A stretch of 32,252 nucleotides of DNA from contig NZ_JAILWL010000013.1 in the NCBI RefSeq assembly GCF_025698965.1, forward strand, positions 1 through 32,252, read 5' to 3'. Below are positions 15,156 through 23,342 of this stretch, in pieces; the stretch's first letter is position 1; each line of letters starts with the position of its first letter. The position numbers and the translations under genes are program-made. The notes beneath the pieces are model-generated. The model ran no database searches and had not been told where the DNA came from. It was given only the letters and a program-made list of their open reading frames with translations. Origin of the DNA: Roseibium sp. (lineage in GTDB: Bacteria > Pseudomonadota > Alphaproteobacteria > Rhizobiales > Stappiaceae).

Positions 15156-16483
15156 TTCTTCAGGCCATCTTGAAAGAGGACAGCTTCACCAAGAGATGGT
15201 GTCGCGAGCTCGCCTTCCCACATCACACGCCGCCCTCTGACAACTGTTCCCACCGGCCAGCCGGTAACCTTTTTGCCGTCATAAGGCGTCCAGCCGCATT
15301 TGGAAGCGATCCAGTCATTGGAGATCGTTTCGATGTGCTTGAGGTCGACGACAGTGAAATCGGCATCGTAGCCGACGGCAATCCGCCCCTTGCGCGCGGT
15401 CTGGAACAGGCGTGCCGGTCCGGCGCTGGTCATATCTACGAAACGCGCCAGACTCAGGCGACCGGCATTGACATGATCCAGCATGATCGGCACCAGGGTC
15501 TGAACACCGGTCATCCCGGAGGGCGAGGCCGGATAAGGCTTCTGCTTTTCCTCCAGCAGATGCGGTGCATGGTCAGATCCGAAAATATCCAGAATGCCTT
15601 GCTGCAGACCCCACCACAAACGTTCCGAATGGCGAGGCGCACGTACAGGCGGGTTCATCTGAACCAGTGTCCCGAGACGGTGATAGGCTTCGTCCGTCAG
15701 GGTCAGGTGATGAGGGGTCACCTCGATCGATGCGACGTCCTTGTAGTCGATCAGGAAGTCGACTTCTTCTGCGGTCGAAAGATGCAGAATGTGGATCTTG
15801 GCACCGGTTTCACGAGCAATGCCGACAAGGCGCTGTGTGCATTGCAGGGCTGCAATTTCATCGCGCCAGACCGGATGCGAACTCGGGTCGCCCTCCACAC
15901 GTTCGCCTTGACGCTCGCGCAGACGGAACTCGTCTTCGGAATGAAAGGCCGCACGGCGGCGCGTTGCGGAGAGGATCTCACGCACGCCCTGATCGTCCTC
16001 AACCAGAAGGTCACCGGTTGAAGACCCCATGAAAACCTTGATGCCGGCCGCCGCCGGAAGCCGCTCCAATTCAGGGATGTCCTTGACATTGTCACGCGTG
16101 CCACCGACCCAGAACGCAAAGTCGCAGTGCATGCGATGATGCCCACGCTTCACCTTGTCTGCGAGTGCCGATTCAGACGTTGTCAGTGGATTGGTGTTCG
16201 GCATTTCAAAGACCGCCGTGACCCCGCCCATGACCGCAGCGCGCGAACCTGATTCCAGATCCTCCTTGTGATCGAGGCCAGGCTCGCGAAAGTGCACCTG
16301 AGTGTCCATGACACCAGGGAGAACATGCAATCCCGTGCAGTTGATCACTTGACCGGCTTGAGACGCATCAAAAGAGCCGATCCCGGCAACGCGCCCGTCT
16401 TTCACCGCCACATCACGAAGTCCCTCGCCATCCTGGTTGACTACGGTTCCGCCTTTCAGGATCAGGTCATAGGTCGCGCTCAT
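15152..16483 (-). CDS. pyrC: Dihydroorotase (PRK09060-type)
   Basis: The 443-residue amidohydrolase matches dihydroorotase, which closes carbamoyl-aspartate to dihydroorotate in pyrimidine synthesis. Visible motifs are DTQVHFREPG at 60-69, the metal-bridging lysine candidate K149 in GIKVFMGSSTG, FHSEDE, ILHLSTAEE, TPHHLTLTDE, NPPVR and GSDHAPH with the catalytic Asp. Notably the first His of the usual D-x-H-x-H motif is Gln62. Many alphaproteobacteria carry two dihydroorotase-like genes; the pyrB-linked one is not in this window, so this may be the second copy. ATG at 16483 follows GGAGGAG. The stop codon lies inside repeat copy B. A 13-bp inverted repeat sits 20 nt before the start. Confidence 0.9.
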   Translation of the reverse strand: MSATYDLILKGGTVVNQDGEGLRDVAVKDGRVAGIGSFDASQAGQVINCTGLHVLPGVMDTQVHFREPGLDHKEDLESGSRAAVMGGVTAVFEMPNTNPLTTSESALADKVKRGHHRMHCDFAFWVGGTRDNVKDIPELERLPAAAGIKVFMGSSTGDLLVEDDQGVREILSATRRRAAFHSEDEFRLRERQGERVEGDPSSHPVWRDEIAALQCTQRLVGIARETGAKIHILHLSTAEEVDFLIDYKDVASIEVTPHHLTLTDEAYHRLGTLVQMNPPVRAPRHSERLWWGLQQGILDIFGSDHAPHLLEEKQKPYPASPSGMTGVQTLVPIMLDHVNAGRLSLARFVDMTSAGPARLFQTARKGRIAVGYDADFTVVDLKHIETISNDWIASKCGWTPYDGKKVTGWPVGTVVRGRRVMWEGELATPSLGEAVLFQDGLKN

Positions 16484-16502
16484 GGGGCTCCTCCGGCAAT
16501 GG

Positions 16503-16555
16503 TTTGGTCAGTGGCAGGTCAATCTCACCGGGCTTATACGCGGCCACTGACCAAA
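16503..16555. promoter_or_regulatory. Long perfect inverted repeat in the pyrC/ygfZ divergent gap
   Basis: TTTGGTCAGTGGC (16503-16515) and GCCACTGACCAAA (16543-16555) are perfect 13-bp arms separated by 27 nt. The inner arm ends 20 nt from the pyrC ATG, so the repeat lies in the pyrC promoter or leader, and about 100 nt before ygfZ. It could be a double operator or an RNA hairpin; no T tract follows on either strand. Confidence 0.6.
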
Positions 16556-16655
16556 GGGCCAGACACGGCTTAAATTTTCCCGCCCTTGCCCACACGGGAC
16601 AAAGAACCTATTTGGCGACTATCATATTCGTCCCCTCTCCAACGTGGAGCTTTTC

Positions 16656-17546
16656 GTGCCGTCTTTCTCCTTTGCGCCTTTGGCAGACCGTTCGCTGATC
16701 CGCGTTTCCGGCGACGAGGCTCATCATTTTCTGCAAAACCTCGTGACGGCAGACGTAGAGGACATCGACAAGTCCGGAGCGGGATCTGCAGCACTGCTGA
16801 CACCACAAGGCAAAATCCTGTTTGACTTTCTGATCTACAAACAGAGTGACGCCTATATTCTGGATTCACCGGCACAGGCCGCGGCAGATCTCCTCAAACG
16901 GCTGACCTTTTACCGGCTTCGGTCGAAAGTCGATCTGGAACTGATGCCGGACGACGTTGGTGTCGTTGCGCTTTGGAATGGGACGGCCGACGTCGACAAC
17001 GCCATTGTTGCCGTCACGGATCCGCGCCTGCCTGCCCTCGGTCAACGGTTTGTCGGTCCAATTTCTGCACTGTTGACGGAACTTGGCGTTTCGGCCGCGG
17101 ATTTGGCTGACTACGATCAGCACCGGATCGAATTGGGCGTGCCGGAAGGTCTGAAGGATTACGACTATTCCGACATTTTTCCGCACGACGCGGTTCTTGA
17201 CCAGTTGGGCGGGGTGTCATTCAGCAAGGGCTGTTATGTCGGGCAGGAAGTCGTTTCGCGCGTGCATCACAGAGGCACCGCACGAAAGCGCTTCGTGAAG
17301 GTTGAAAGCTCAGGTCAGCTGCCTCCAAAGGGAACGACGGTTACTGCCGACGGCAAGTCCGTCGGCATTCTTGGCTCCTCCACACTTGTCAACGGAAAGG
17401 CGTTCGGCCTTGCCCTCCTTCGTCTTGACAAGGTGCGCCAAGCCAAGGACAACGGCATCCCACTTCAATGCGGTGATGCGGAACTCCAGGCCACCCTGCC
17501 TGATTGGGTGGAGTTTACCTGGCCGGAGCCGAACACCGCCGACTGA
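16656..17546 (+). CDS. ygfZ: YgfZ/GcvT-type folate-binding protein
   Basis: The 296-residue cytosolic protein has the GcvT-like fold and the YgfZ signature KGCYVGQE at 191-198 with the conserved Cys193. YgfZ proteins bind tetrahydrofolate and help assemble or repair Fe-S clusters in certain enzymes such as MiaB. Start: GTG at 16656 (MPSFSFAPLADRSLIRV) fits other YgfZ N-termini and has GGAG 6-7 nt upstream; an upstream GTG at 16644 adds four residues. It heads an apparent plus-strand operon with the HD hydrolase (34 nt gap), tyrosine phosphatase and nadQ. An Fe-S role would suit nadA in the same window, but that link is only inference. Confidence 0.92.
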   Translation: MPSFSFAPLADRSLIRVSGDEAHHFLQNLVTADVEDIDKSGAGSAALLTPQGKILFDFLIYKQSDAYILDSPAQAAADLLKRLTFYRLRSKVDLELMPDDVGVVALWNGTADVDNAIVAVTDPRLPALGQRFVGPISALLTELGVSAADLADYDQHRIELGVPEGLKDYDYSDIFPHDAVLDQLGGVSFSKGCYVGQEVVSRVHHRGTARKRFVKVESSGQLPPKGTTVTADGKSVGILGSSTLVNGKAFGLALLRLDKVRQAKDNGIPLQCGDAELQATLPDWVEFTWPEPNTAD

Positions 17547-17580
17547 AACCGCGTCAGATTTCAAGGTCGAACCAAAACAG

Positions 17581-18243
17581 ATGCCGTCAGCCCGCACCGA
17601 TCAACCACCCCGCGCCTGGCAGCGCATGCTATCCGGCAGACGCCTGAACCTGCTGGACCCTTCCCCCCTGGATGTCGAGCTCTCCGACATTGCGCACGGT
17701 CTTGCGCGCGTCGCCCGCTGGAACGGACAGACCCATGGCAACCATGCGTTCTCTGTCGCGGAACATTCGCTGATCGTGGAAGAAGTAGCCTTGAAGCTGA
17801 AGCCCGATCTGCCTGCGCACTGGCGCCTGGCGATATTGCTCCACGATGCGCCGGAATATGTCATCGGCGACATGATATCGCCCTTCAAGGCGGTGATCGG
17901 TGAAGCCTACAAGGCTGTTGAGGCGCGTTTGCAGGGAGCGATACATGTACGCTTCGGTCTGCCCGCCGAATTGCCTCAGAATGTAAAGAAACTGGCTAAG
18001 CGTGCAGACATCATCTGCGCTTATTTCGAAGCGGTTGAGCTGGCCGGTTTCGAAGAAGAGGAAGCGGCCAAAATCTTCGGTCGTCCACGCGGCTTTCCCA
18101 CCAACAATGCGGGCAAACTGCGTTATGGACTGGAACCTTTGCCCGTTGCGAAGGCACAGGAAATGTTCATGAAACGGTTCGACGAAATCGAACGGCTGCG
18201 CGAAGCTGGGAACAAACAAAAAAGCCGACGTGCAAACGGGTGA
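17581..18243 (+). CDS. HD-domain hydrolase (YfbR-like)
   Basis: The 220-residue protein has an HD-type metal site: His55/His62 in HAFSVAEHS, the HD pair His88-Asp89, Glu92 and Asp97 in HDAPEYVIGD, and a distal Asp143 in KRADII. This layout matches E. coli YfbR, a 5'-deoxynucleotidase, so a nucleoside monophosphate phosphatase is plausible; the alphaproteobacterial family has no proven substrate. The ATG at 17581 has only a weak Shine-Dalgarno sequence, which fits translational coupling to ygfZ 34 nt upstream. The C-terminus is basic (KQKSRRANG). Confidence 0.85.
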   Translation: MPSARTDQPPRAWQRMLSGRRLNLLDPSPLDVELSDIAHGLARVARWNGQTHGNHAFSVAEHSLIVEEVALKLKPDLPAHWRLAILLHDAPEYVIGDMISPFKAVIGEAYKAVEARLQGAIHVRFGLPAELPQNVKKLAKRADIICAYFEAVELAGFEEEEAAKIFGRPRGFPTNNAGKLRYGLEPLPVAKAQEMFMKRFDEIERLREAGNKQKSRRANG

Positions 18244-18297
18244 CGTTGCGAGCGAATAGCCCTAGTTTACTTGCAGATACGAATGATATGGTCTGCC

Positions 18298-18804
18298 ATG
18301 CTGCACGTGTGTTCACTCTCGAAACTGCCTGAAACGGTTACCGAAACCGGAGCAAGATCTCTGGTTACGCTCATCAATGCGGAAATGACTGTTCCGACGC
18401 CTGACGGCATCGACCCGGAGCATCATCTTTTCCTTGCCTTCAACGACATCGTCGACCCGGTGGACGGTCTGACACCCGCCAGCGAACAGCACATTGTCGA
18501 GTTACTCGAATTCATCAATGCGTGGGACCGGAAGGCGCCGCTGATCATCCACTGCTGGGCAGGCATCAGCCGGTCTACAGCCGGGGCTTATGTCGCGGCC
18601 TGTTCCCTGACCCCGGACATGGACGAATACAGGCTCGCGGCGATCTTGAGAGAGAGATCGCCCTCGGCAACTCCCAATGCCCGCATCGTGGCCATGGCAG
18701 ACAAACTGCTTGGCCGCGACGGACGTATGATTGATGCGATCCGCGGTATCGGGCGTGGCGCCAATGCTTTTGAAGGCACGCCTTTCGTCATGCCGATTGA
18801 GTGA
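18298..18804 (+). CDS. Tyrosine / dual-specificity phosphatase family protein
   Basis: The 168-residue protein has the cysteine phosphatase loop HCWAGISRS (His85, Cys86, Arg92), fitting HCx5R-S, and a possible general acid Asp50 or Asp53 in FNDIVDP. The short single domain is common in Rhizobiales beside an HD hydrolase gene. Substrate unknown; phosphotyrosine or a small phosphorylated metabolite are both possible. The start at 18298 (MLHVCSL) fits relatives best; ATG at 18283 and TTG at 18271 are in frame but have no better ribosome-binding site. Gaps are 54 nt to the HD gene and 19 nt to nadQ, so it belongs to the same operon. Confidence 0.85.
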   Translation: MLHVCSLSKLPETVTETGARSLVTLINAEMTVPTPDGIDPEHHLFLAFNDIVDPVDGLTPASEQHIVELLEFINAWDRKAPLIIHCWAGISRSTAGAYVAACSLTPDMDEYRLAAILRERSPSATPNARIVAMADKLLGRDGRMIDAIRGIGRGANAFEGTPFVMPIE

Positions 18805-18823
18805 GTTTCAAACGGGAGGCCCC

Positions 18824-19807
18824 ATGCCGCACAGGCACGCAAGTATCGAGATTGGACTGAACGCGGTGATTGTCTCCGTTGACGATGGCATGCCTCAGAT
18901 CGTTCATGTCAGTGACCCGCAGGACGTCACTCTCGATAGCTTGCCATTCGGCCCTTTCGACCCGCTGCACCACAGAACTTTCGAAATCGGCCTGAGGGCC
19001 TGGGTGGAAAACCAGACGGCCCTTCGGCTTGGCTATATTGAACAGCTTTATACATTCGGCGACCGGGGCCGCCACAGGGTTACCGGAGATGAAGGGCCGC
19101 ATGTGGTTTCGGTCGGATATCTGGCTTTGACGCGGCAGACGTCGGATTCTGAAAATACGCTCGCCCGGCATAACTCTGCCTGGCGATCCTGGTACGATTA
19201 TTTTCCCTGGGAAGACTGGCGCAACGGGCGCCCTGCCCTGCTGGATGATGAAATCCTGCCGGCGCTGGAAACCTGGGCCCAGGAAACACCATCACCGGAA
19301 GAGGCACCGAAGCCACTCAGCCGCCAGGAACGCGTTCGCCTTGCCTTTGGAACGGAGGCCACAAGCTGGGACGAAGAACGCGCGCTTGAGCGCTTCGAGC
19401 TGCTTTATGAAGCAGGACTGGTATTTGAGGCCAAGCGGGACGGCAGACCCGCAGCACTTGCACGAGATACGCTTCCCTATCTTGGTGCCTCCATGCGGTT
19501 TGACCATCGCCGTGTCCTGGCAACAGCGATCACCCGTCTGCGCGGAAAGCTGAAATACAGGCCGGTGATTTTCGAATTGATGCCGGAGGCCTTTACCCTG
19601 ACGGAGCTGCAAACTTCCGTAGAAGCGATTTCGGGGCGGCACCTGCACAAACAGAATTTCCGCCGTCTGGTGGAAAACGCCGATCTTGTCGAGCCGACCG
19701 GCGCGACATCCACGGCCACCGGGGGACGCCCGGCGGCCCTGTTCCGCTTCCGGCACCAGCTGATGAACGAACGCCCGACACCCGGATTGCGGGTCGGCGG
19801 ACGCTGA
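18824..19807 (+). CDS. nadQ: NadQ-type NAD regulator (Nudix-like domain plus winged helix)
   Basis: The 327-residue protein matches the alphaproteobacterial NAD regulator family (COG4111, NadQ), related to NrtR. The N-terminal half is Nudix-like (EQLYTFGDRGR near 73-83, then HVVSVGYLALT at 93-103) but lacks the catalytic REx2EExG box, so it should sense rather than hydrolyse a ligand. The C-terminal winged-helix part, about 235-315, has FELMPEAFTLTELQTSVEAI and the basic turn KQNFRRLVE, then GGRPAALFRF, as in NrtR. Comparative genomics assigns NadQ to repression of nadABC; that operon lies about 4.3 kb away. GGGAGG is 4-5 nt before the ATG at 18824. It is last in the ygfZ operon. Confidence 0.88.
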   Translation: MPHRHASIEIGLNAVIVSVDDGMPQIVHVSDPQDVTLDSLPFGPFDPLHHRTFEIGLRAWVENQTALRLGYIEQLYTFGDRGRHRVTGDEGPHVVSVGYLALTRQTSDSENTLARHNSAWRSWYDYFPWEDWRNGRPALLDDEILPALETWAQETPSPEEAPKPLSRQERVRLAFGTEATSWDEERALERFELLYEAGLVFEAKRDGRPAALARDTLPYLGASMRFDHRRVLATAITRLRGKLKYRPVIFELMPEAFTLTELQTSVEAISGRHLHKQNFRRLVENADLVEPTGATSTATGGRPAALFRFRHQLMNERPTPGLRVGGR

Positions 19808-19934
19808 CGACAGACTCGCGCGCCGTTTTTGTTAATCCCGATCAGGTCTGTCTTTAACCAGAACGACACCGTACCGTCGCGGCAACTTCACCTAACTACT
19901 TCGCATTATTAACCATACTTGGCCCCGCAATAGA

Positions 19935-19961
19935 GAATTTACCGCCAAATTCGGTGAATTC
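19935..19961. promoter_or_regulatory. Inverted repeat upstream of the SleB-type gene
   Basis: GAATTTACCG (19935-19944) and CGGTGAATTC (19952-19961) form 10-bp arms with one G-U-compatible mismatch and a 7-nt loop. It lies in the 280-nt AT-rich gap 19808-20087, about 125 nt before the likely start of the wall hydrolase gene. It could be an operator or leader hairpin. Confidence 0.4.
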
Positions 19962-20087
19962 TGAGCTTATTAACGCTCTTTCAAGGTTAAGCGGACATCT
20001 TCAATTTTAGCGTTGCTGTTTACACAGCCAAAGCGCAGGTCGTCTGGCGTGATGGGACGATGTGTAACGAGTTGGAGTCGGCTGCGT

Positions 20088-21332
20088 ATGTTTGGCCTTA
20101 TGTCCCGCGATGGAACGCGGTTTTCATTTTCAGTGACACCGGACTTTCGCCCGATCCGGACGCGTTTGCGCCGGCTTACCTATGTGCTGGCTACTGGTCC
20201 GTTGATCTATTTGGGCCTCGGAGGCTCGATCGGCGAACAGGACATTTTCGCGCTTATCAATTCACGCCACGAGACGCCACGCTGGATGATGACGCTCGAG
20301 CCTGCCAGTTACACCTCAAAGATCGCACCCCAGCTCGCCCTTGGCGCAATTGCGGTTCCTGATCCGAACCAAGGCCCTGTCCTGACACTGACCTCTGCCG
20401 ACAAGGGCTTTAAAGCCGTGCCGCTGGTTGGACTAGAAGATGTCGTGCAGAGCGTCCGACCGACCGAGATACCGAATACGATTGTCACGAATAAATCCGC
20501 CAAGGGGGATCGCAAGATCACGATGGCTCCGGATCGTCAGATGGTCGATATGGCGGCGGGCAATGTCTATGCCATGTCCAGCATGATCTCCAACGGCAAG
20601 AAGCACAATGACTTGCCGCGTGTCGCCTTCGTCAAGCCTCATCCGCTCAATTCCAAGGAAACCACACGTCTGGCCAAGGCCGGTAAGGACGGGCTCCTGG
20701 AGGACGGACCGCTCGATTTGCAGAAAGTGATGATGGCGCGCAATGCCGCTGCCGCGAGTTTCTCGCTTGTTTCCGCTTATGCCCCGGACAGCGTCAAGGA
20801 GACCAAGGAACCTTTCGACGCACTTTTCGGAGCGGCGAAATATGAACAGGAACTGCCGCCGCCGGAAGACCCGGACAATCCACACTGGTGGGCTCTAAAA
20901 CCACTCCCTCTTTCTGTCGGCCAAAAGAAAGAACAGCGCTGCCTGGCAGAGGCCATTTATTTCGAAGCCCGTGGCGAGAGCGAAGACGGCCAGGTTGCCG
21001 TTGCGCAGGTTGTTCTCAACCGGGTGAAAAACCCGGCTTATCCGAATTCCATCTGCGGCGTGGTCTATCAGAACCGCCACAAGCGCAACCGTTGCCAGTT
21101 TTCCTTTGCATGTGACGGCATCAAGGACCGCATTTCGAGCAAAGGCGCGTGGAAAACAGCACAACGCCTGGTCAGGGATGTTCTGGATGGCAAGCAGTAT
21201 TCGAAAATGGTGGATGCCTCGACCCACTACCACGCCACCTATGTGAACCCGCGTTGGGCAAAATCCATGGCCAAGCGGGGCCAGGTCGGTCTGCACATCT
21301 TCTACAAGACCTATGCAGGCGGCTGGAACTGA
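20088..21332 (+). CDS. SleB-type cell wall hydrolase, membrane-anchored
   Basis: With the start at 20088 the protein has 414 residues. A basic N-terminus is followed by one hydrophobic segment (about 30-46), predicted to anchor it in the inner membrane with the rest in the periplasm. A long low-complexity middle follows, then the SleB/Hydrolase_2 domain at about 284-400: CLAEAIYFEARGESEDGQ with candidate catalytic Glu293, then VVLNRVKNPAYPNSICGVVYQ. Such enzymes are lytic transglycosylases or amidases acting on peptidoglycan. The start is uncertain: ATG 20088 has GGAG about 11 nt upstream; ATG 20052 and TTG 20013 are in frame. Together with two L,D-transpeptidases it gives the region a wall-remodelling flavour. 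Confidence 0.88.
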   Translation: MFGLMSRDGTRFSFSVTPDFRPIRTRLRRLTYVLATGPLIYLGLGGSIGEQDIFALINSRHETPRWMMTLEPASYTSKIAPQLALGAIAVPDPNQGPVLTLTSADKGFKAVPLVGLEDVVQSVRPTEIPNTIVTNKSAKGDRKITMAPDRQMVDMAAGNVYAMSSMISNGKKHNDLPRVAFVKPHPLNSKETTRLAKAGKDGLLEDGPLDLQKVMMARNAAAASFSLVSAYAPDSVKETKEPFDALFGAAKYEQELPPPEDPDNPHWWALKPLPLSVGQKKEQRCLAEAIYFEARGESEDGQVAVAQVVLNRVKNPAYPNSICGVVYQNRHKRNRCQFSFACDGIKDRISSKGAWKTAQRLVRDVLDGKQYSKMVDASTHYHATYVNPRWAKSMAKRGQVGLHIFYKTYAGGWN

Positions 21333-21350
21333 TCCAGCCGCGGCCAGAAT

Positions 21351-21854
21351 TCAGTCGCTTGATCGGAAGACATTCGTAACAACATAGGTTGCCAGCAGGA
21401 TAAGGTGAAAACCGAAAAGGGCGACGACCTGCAAAGTGGTCAGCTGGGAAAATTCCAGTAACTCGCTCAAGACGTGGATCGAGGAGATGATGATGATCGT
21501 CGACACGATCCGGTGCTTCATACGCCGGTAAGCCCGCTCGCTTTCCTTGATATACCCTTCTCCCTGCGCCGAGGCTTTCAGCCGGTAGGTGTTGTAGGTG
21601 TTGTTTGCGACCATCACCACCAGATTCGCGATGAACACCATGTCCAGCAGGTTCAGGATCAAGAGGATCGTCTTTTTGCGGTCGAGAAACTCGTAGGTCG
21701 AGATTGCATCGTAAAGATCGACAAAGAATGTGATCAGGAACAGGACCATTCCGATCGTCAGACCGATCAGCATCGGGATCTGTGCCAATCGGGTCAATCG
21801 ATTGGCGAGATCAAACTCATCCGAGGTTTCGGTCTCATGTTTCTGTTCGCCCAT
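21351..21854 (-). CDS. YqhA/UPF0114-like integral membrane protein
   Basis: The 167-residue protein has about four predicted transmembrane segments (near 26-48, 62-86, 115-130 and 139-162) and a central block LLDMVFIANLVVMVANNTYNTY that resembles the YqhA/UPF0114 family. The loop between segments 2 and 3 is charged. No function is established for this family. It converges on the SleB-type gene with only 18 nt between stops and no clear terminator. The Shine-Dalgarno signal is weak (GTGGGA). Confidence 0.75.
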   Translation of the reverse strand: MGEQKHETETSDEFDLANRLTRLAQIPMLIGLTIGMVLFLITFFVDLYDAISTYEFLDRKKTILLILNLLDMVFIANLVVMVANNTYNTYRLKASAQGEGYIKESERAYRRMKHRIVSTIIIISSIHVLSELLEFSQLTTLQVVALFGFHLILLATYVVTNVFRSSD

Positions 21855-22053
21855 GGCGTTGTCCCACAGCTCCGTTTCCAGGTTGCGTTCTCAGACGCTA
21901 GGGCAAAAATCCGTCAGACGAAACCGTTCAAGATTTCTTCAATCAGGTTTTTCCCAATCGCCAGAATTTGCATTCACAAAATAGACGACAATGGCATTCC
22001 GGTGCCGTGGCAGAACTTGTCCTTGAACCGAAACCCTCAACCAGTGGAATGTG

Positions 22054-23052
22054 TCAGCGTTCCCAGGTCCTGCCATTGAGTTCCCGGTCCTGTGCCGGGC
22101 TGACTCCATGCGCCGATCGGTAGCGTTTTGAAAAATGCGACCCACTGGAATAACCACAGGCAGCGCCGATATCGATTATGCGCATGGAAGTGCGGCAGAC
22201 CAGTTGACGCGCAATGTCAATGCGGATCCTGTTGTAGTAGTCGTGAGGTGAGCAATTCAGGTACTTCTGGAAATCGCGCTGCAACTGACGGGGACTTGCA
22301 CCCAACCGGTCCGCAATTTCCTGGAGAGACAACGTTTCACTGATGTGTTCGGTCATCAGCTCGATACACGTTCGCAGCTTTTTCGGCACCATCTGCAGGT
22401 CGTCACGCATCAGCGTATGTTGTGATTCGTTGCCGGAACGCATGTCGTGGTGCAGGGCGATTTCCGCTACACCGCCTGCCACCTCCCCACCGTGAACGTC
22501 CGCGATGAACCCGATCATGAGGTCAAGTGCAGCCGTGCCGCCGGCACAGGTCAGGAAACGGCCATCAGCCTGGATGAGATTGTCAACAAGTTCGGTTCTG
22601 GGGAACAGTTCCCTGAATAGATCAGCGTATTCCCAATGGATGGTGCAACTGCGATCGTCCAGAAGTCCAAGATCGGCAAGTACGTAAGCTCCGGTGCAAA
22701 TACCTGCGACGCGGCTGACCCGCTGAGAGAACTGACGGATCAGAGCTTTCTGTCCCGGCGCCAGTTCGATACGCTCAACGTCATCACTGCTGCAGACAGC
22801 CAAAAGATCGGTTCGCTCCACATCGCCAAGGGCGCAGTCTGCGCGCATGAAACTGCCGTTGCTGGCGACCGCGTCCTGTCCGTCAAGCGTGCAACACCGG
22901 TAGTGAAAGGCCTTTCGCTTCAACACCTTGTTCGCGATACGCAGCGGTTCGATTGCTGACGCAAAGGAAAGCAGGGAAAAGTTATTCAGGAGCAGAAAGC
23001 AGACGTCGACCGTATCCGGGTCCCAGCTCGTCTTCGGTTCGGAACAATCCAT
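22054..23052 (-). CDS. GlxA family (DJ-1/PfpI plus AraC) transcriptional regulator
   Basis: With the start at 23052 the protein has 332 residues. The N-terminal DJ-1/PfpI-like domain (VCFLLLNNFSLLSFASAIEPLRIAN at about 14-38 read in parts, nucleophile-elbow-like GICTGAYVLADLGLLDD) is followed by an AraC helix-turn-helix pair: LSLQEIADRLGASPRQLQR and IIDIGAACGYSSGSHFSKRY. Members such as GbdR, CdhR and ArgR sense quaternary amines or amino acids and activate catabolic genes. The effector cannot be assigned; no such catabolic operon is in the window. The start is uncertain: AAAGGA abuts ATG 23052, so GTG 23076 or TTG 23136 are alternatives. Confidence 0.9.
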   Translation of the reverse strand: MDCSEPKTSWDPDTVDVCFLLLNNFSLLSFASAIEPLRIANKVLKRKAFHYRCCTLDGQDAVASNGSFMRADCALGDVERTDLLAVCSSDDVERIELAPGQKALIRQFSQRVSRVAGICTGAYVLADLGLLDDRSCTIHWEYADLFRELFPRTELVDNLIQADGRFLTCAGGTAALDLMIGFIADVHGGEVAGGVAEIALHHDMRSGNESQHTLMRDDLQMVPKKLRTCIELMTEHISETLSLQEIADRLGASPRQLQRDFQKYLNCSPHDYYNRIRIDIARQLVCRTSMRIIDIGAACGYSSGSHFSKRYRSAHGVSPAQDRELNGRTWER

Positions 23053-23142
23053 TCCTTTGCGTGAAGCGTCCGTCACTACATGCAAACCTTTCTTGCTACC
23101 CGGCAAATCCCGTCTGATCCGAGGTGACCGGGACAACTTTTT

Positions 23143-23161
23143 CTACACTGAACCAGTGTAG
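23143..23161. promoter_or_regulatory. Perfect 19-bp palindrome upstream of the GlxA-type regulator gene
   Basis: CTACACTG-AAC-CAGTGTAG has perfect 8-bp arms around a 3-nt centre. It lies 90 nt upstream of the ATG at 23052 and about 180 nt before hupE on the other strand. The position suits an operator for the regulator gene (possibly autoregulation) or for the divergent pair. Confidence 0.55.
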
Positions 23162-23342
23162 TCAACGGCAGGGATCGTCACGTTCTTCGGCCCACCTGTA
23201 ACACTCCGCGGCGATGTTGTTGATAATCATACGCACAATTTACAGGATGTTGGATAAGGTGATAGGTGATTCTCGTCCCAACCCGACGGGATCGGTGCGA
23301 CCCAATCCGGGGCACTGGAAAGACCAATTGAAGGATCATCTC

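Noticed and set aside
15074-16021. Plus-strand open frame opposite pyrC and through repeat copy B
   Set aside because: Antisense to a real gene. It was also checked as a transposase remnant and shows no transposase motif.
23162-23342. Cobalamin or nickel/cobalt riboswitch upstream of hupE
   Set aside because: GGGGCACTGG and nearby stems looked suggestive, but the conserved B12 box and NiCo core are not present.
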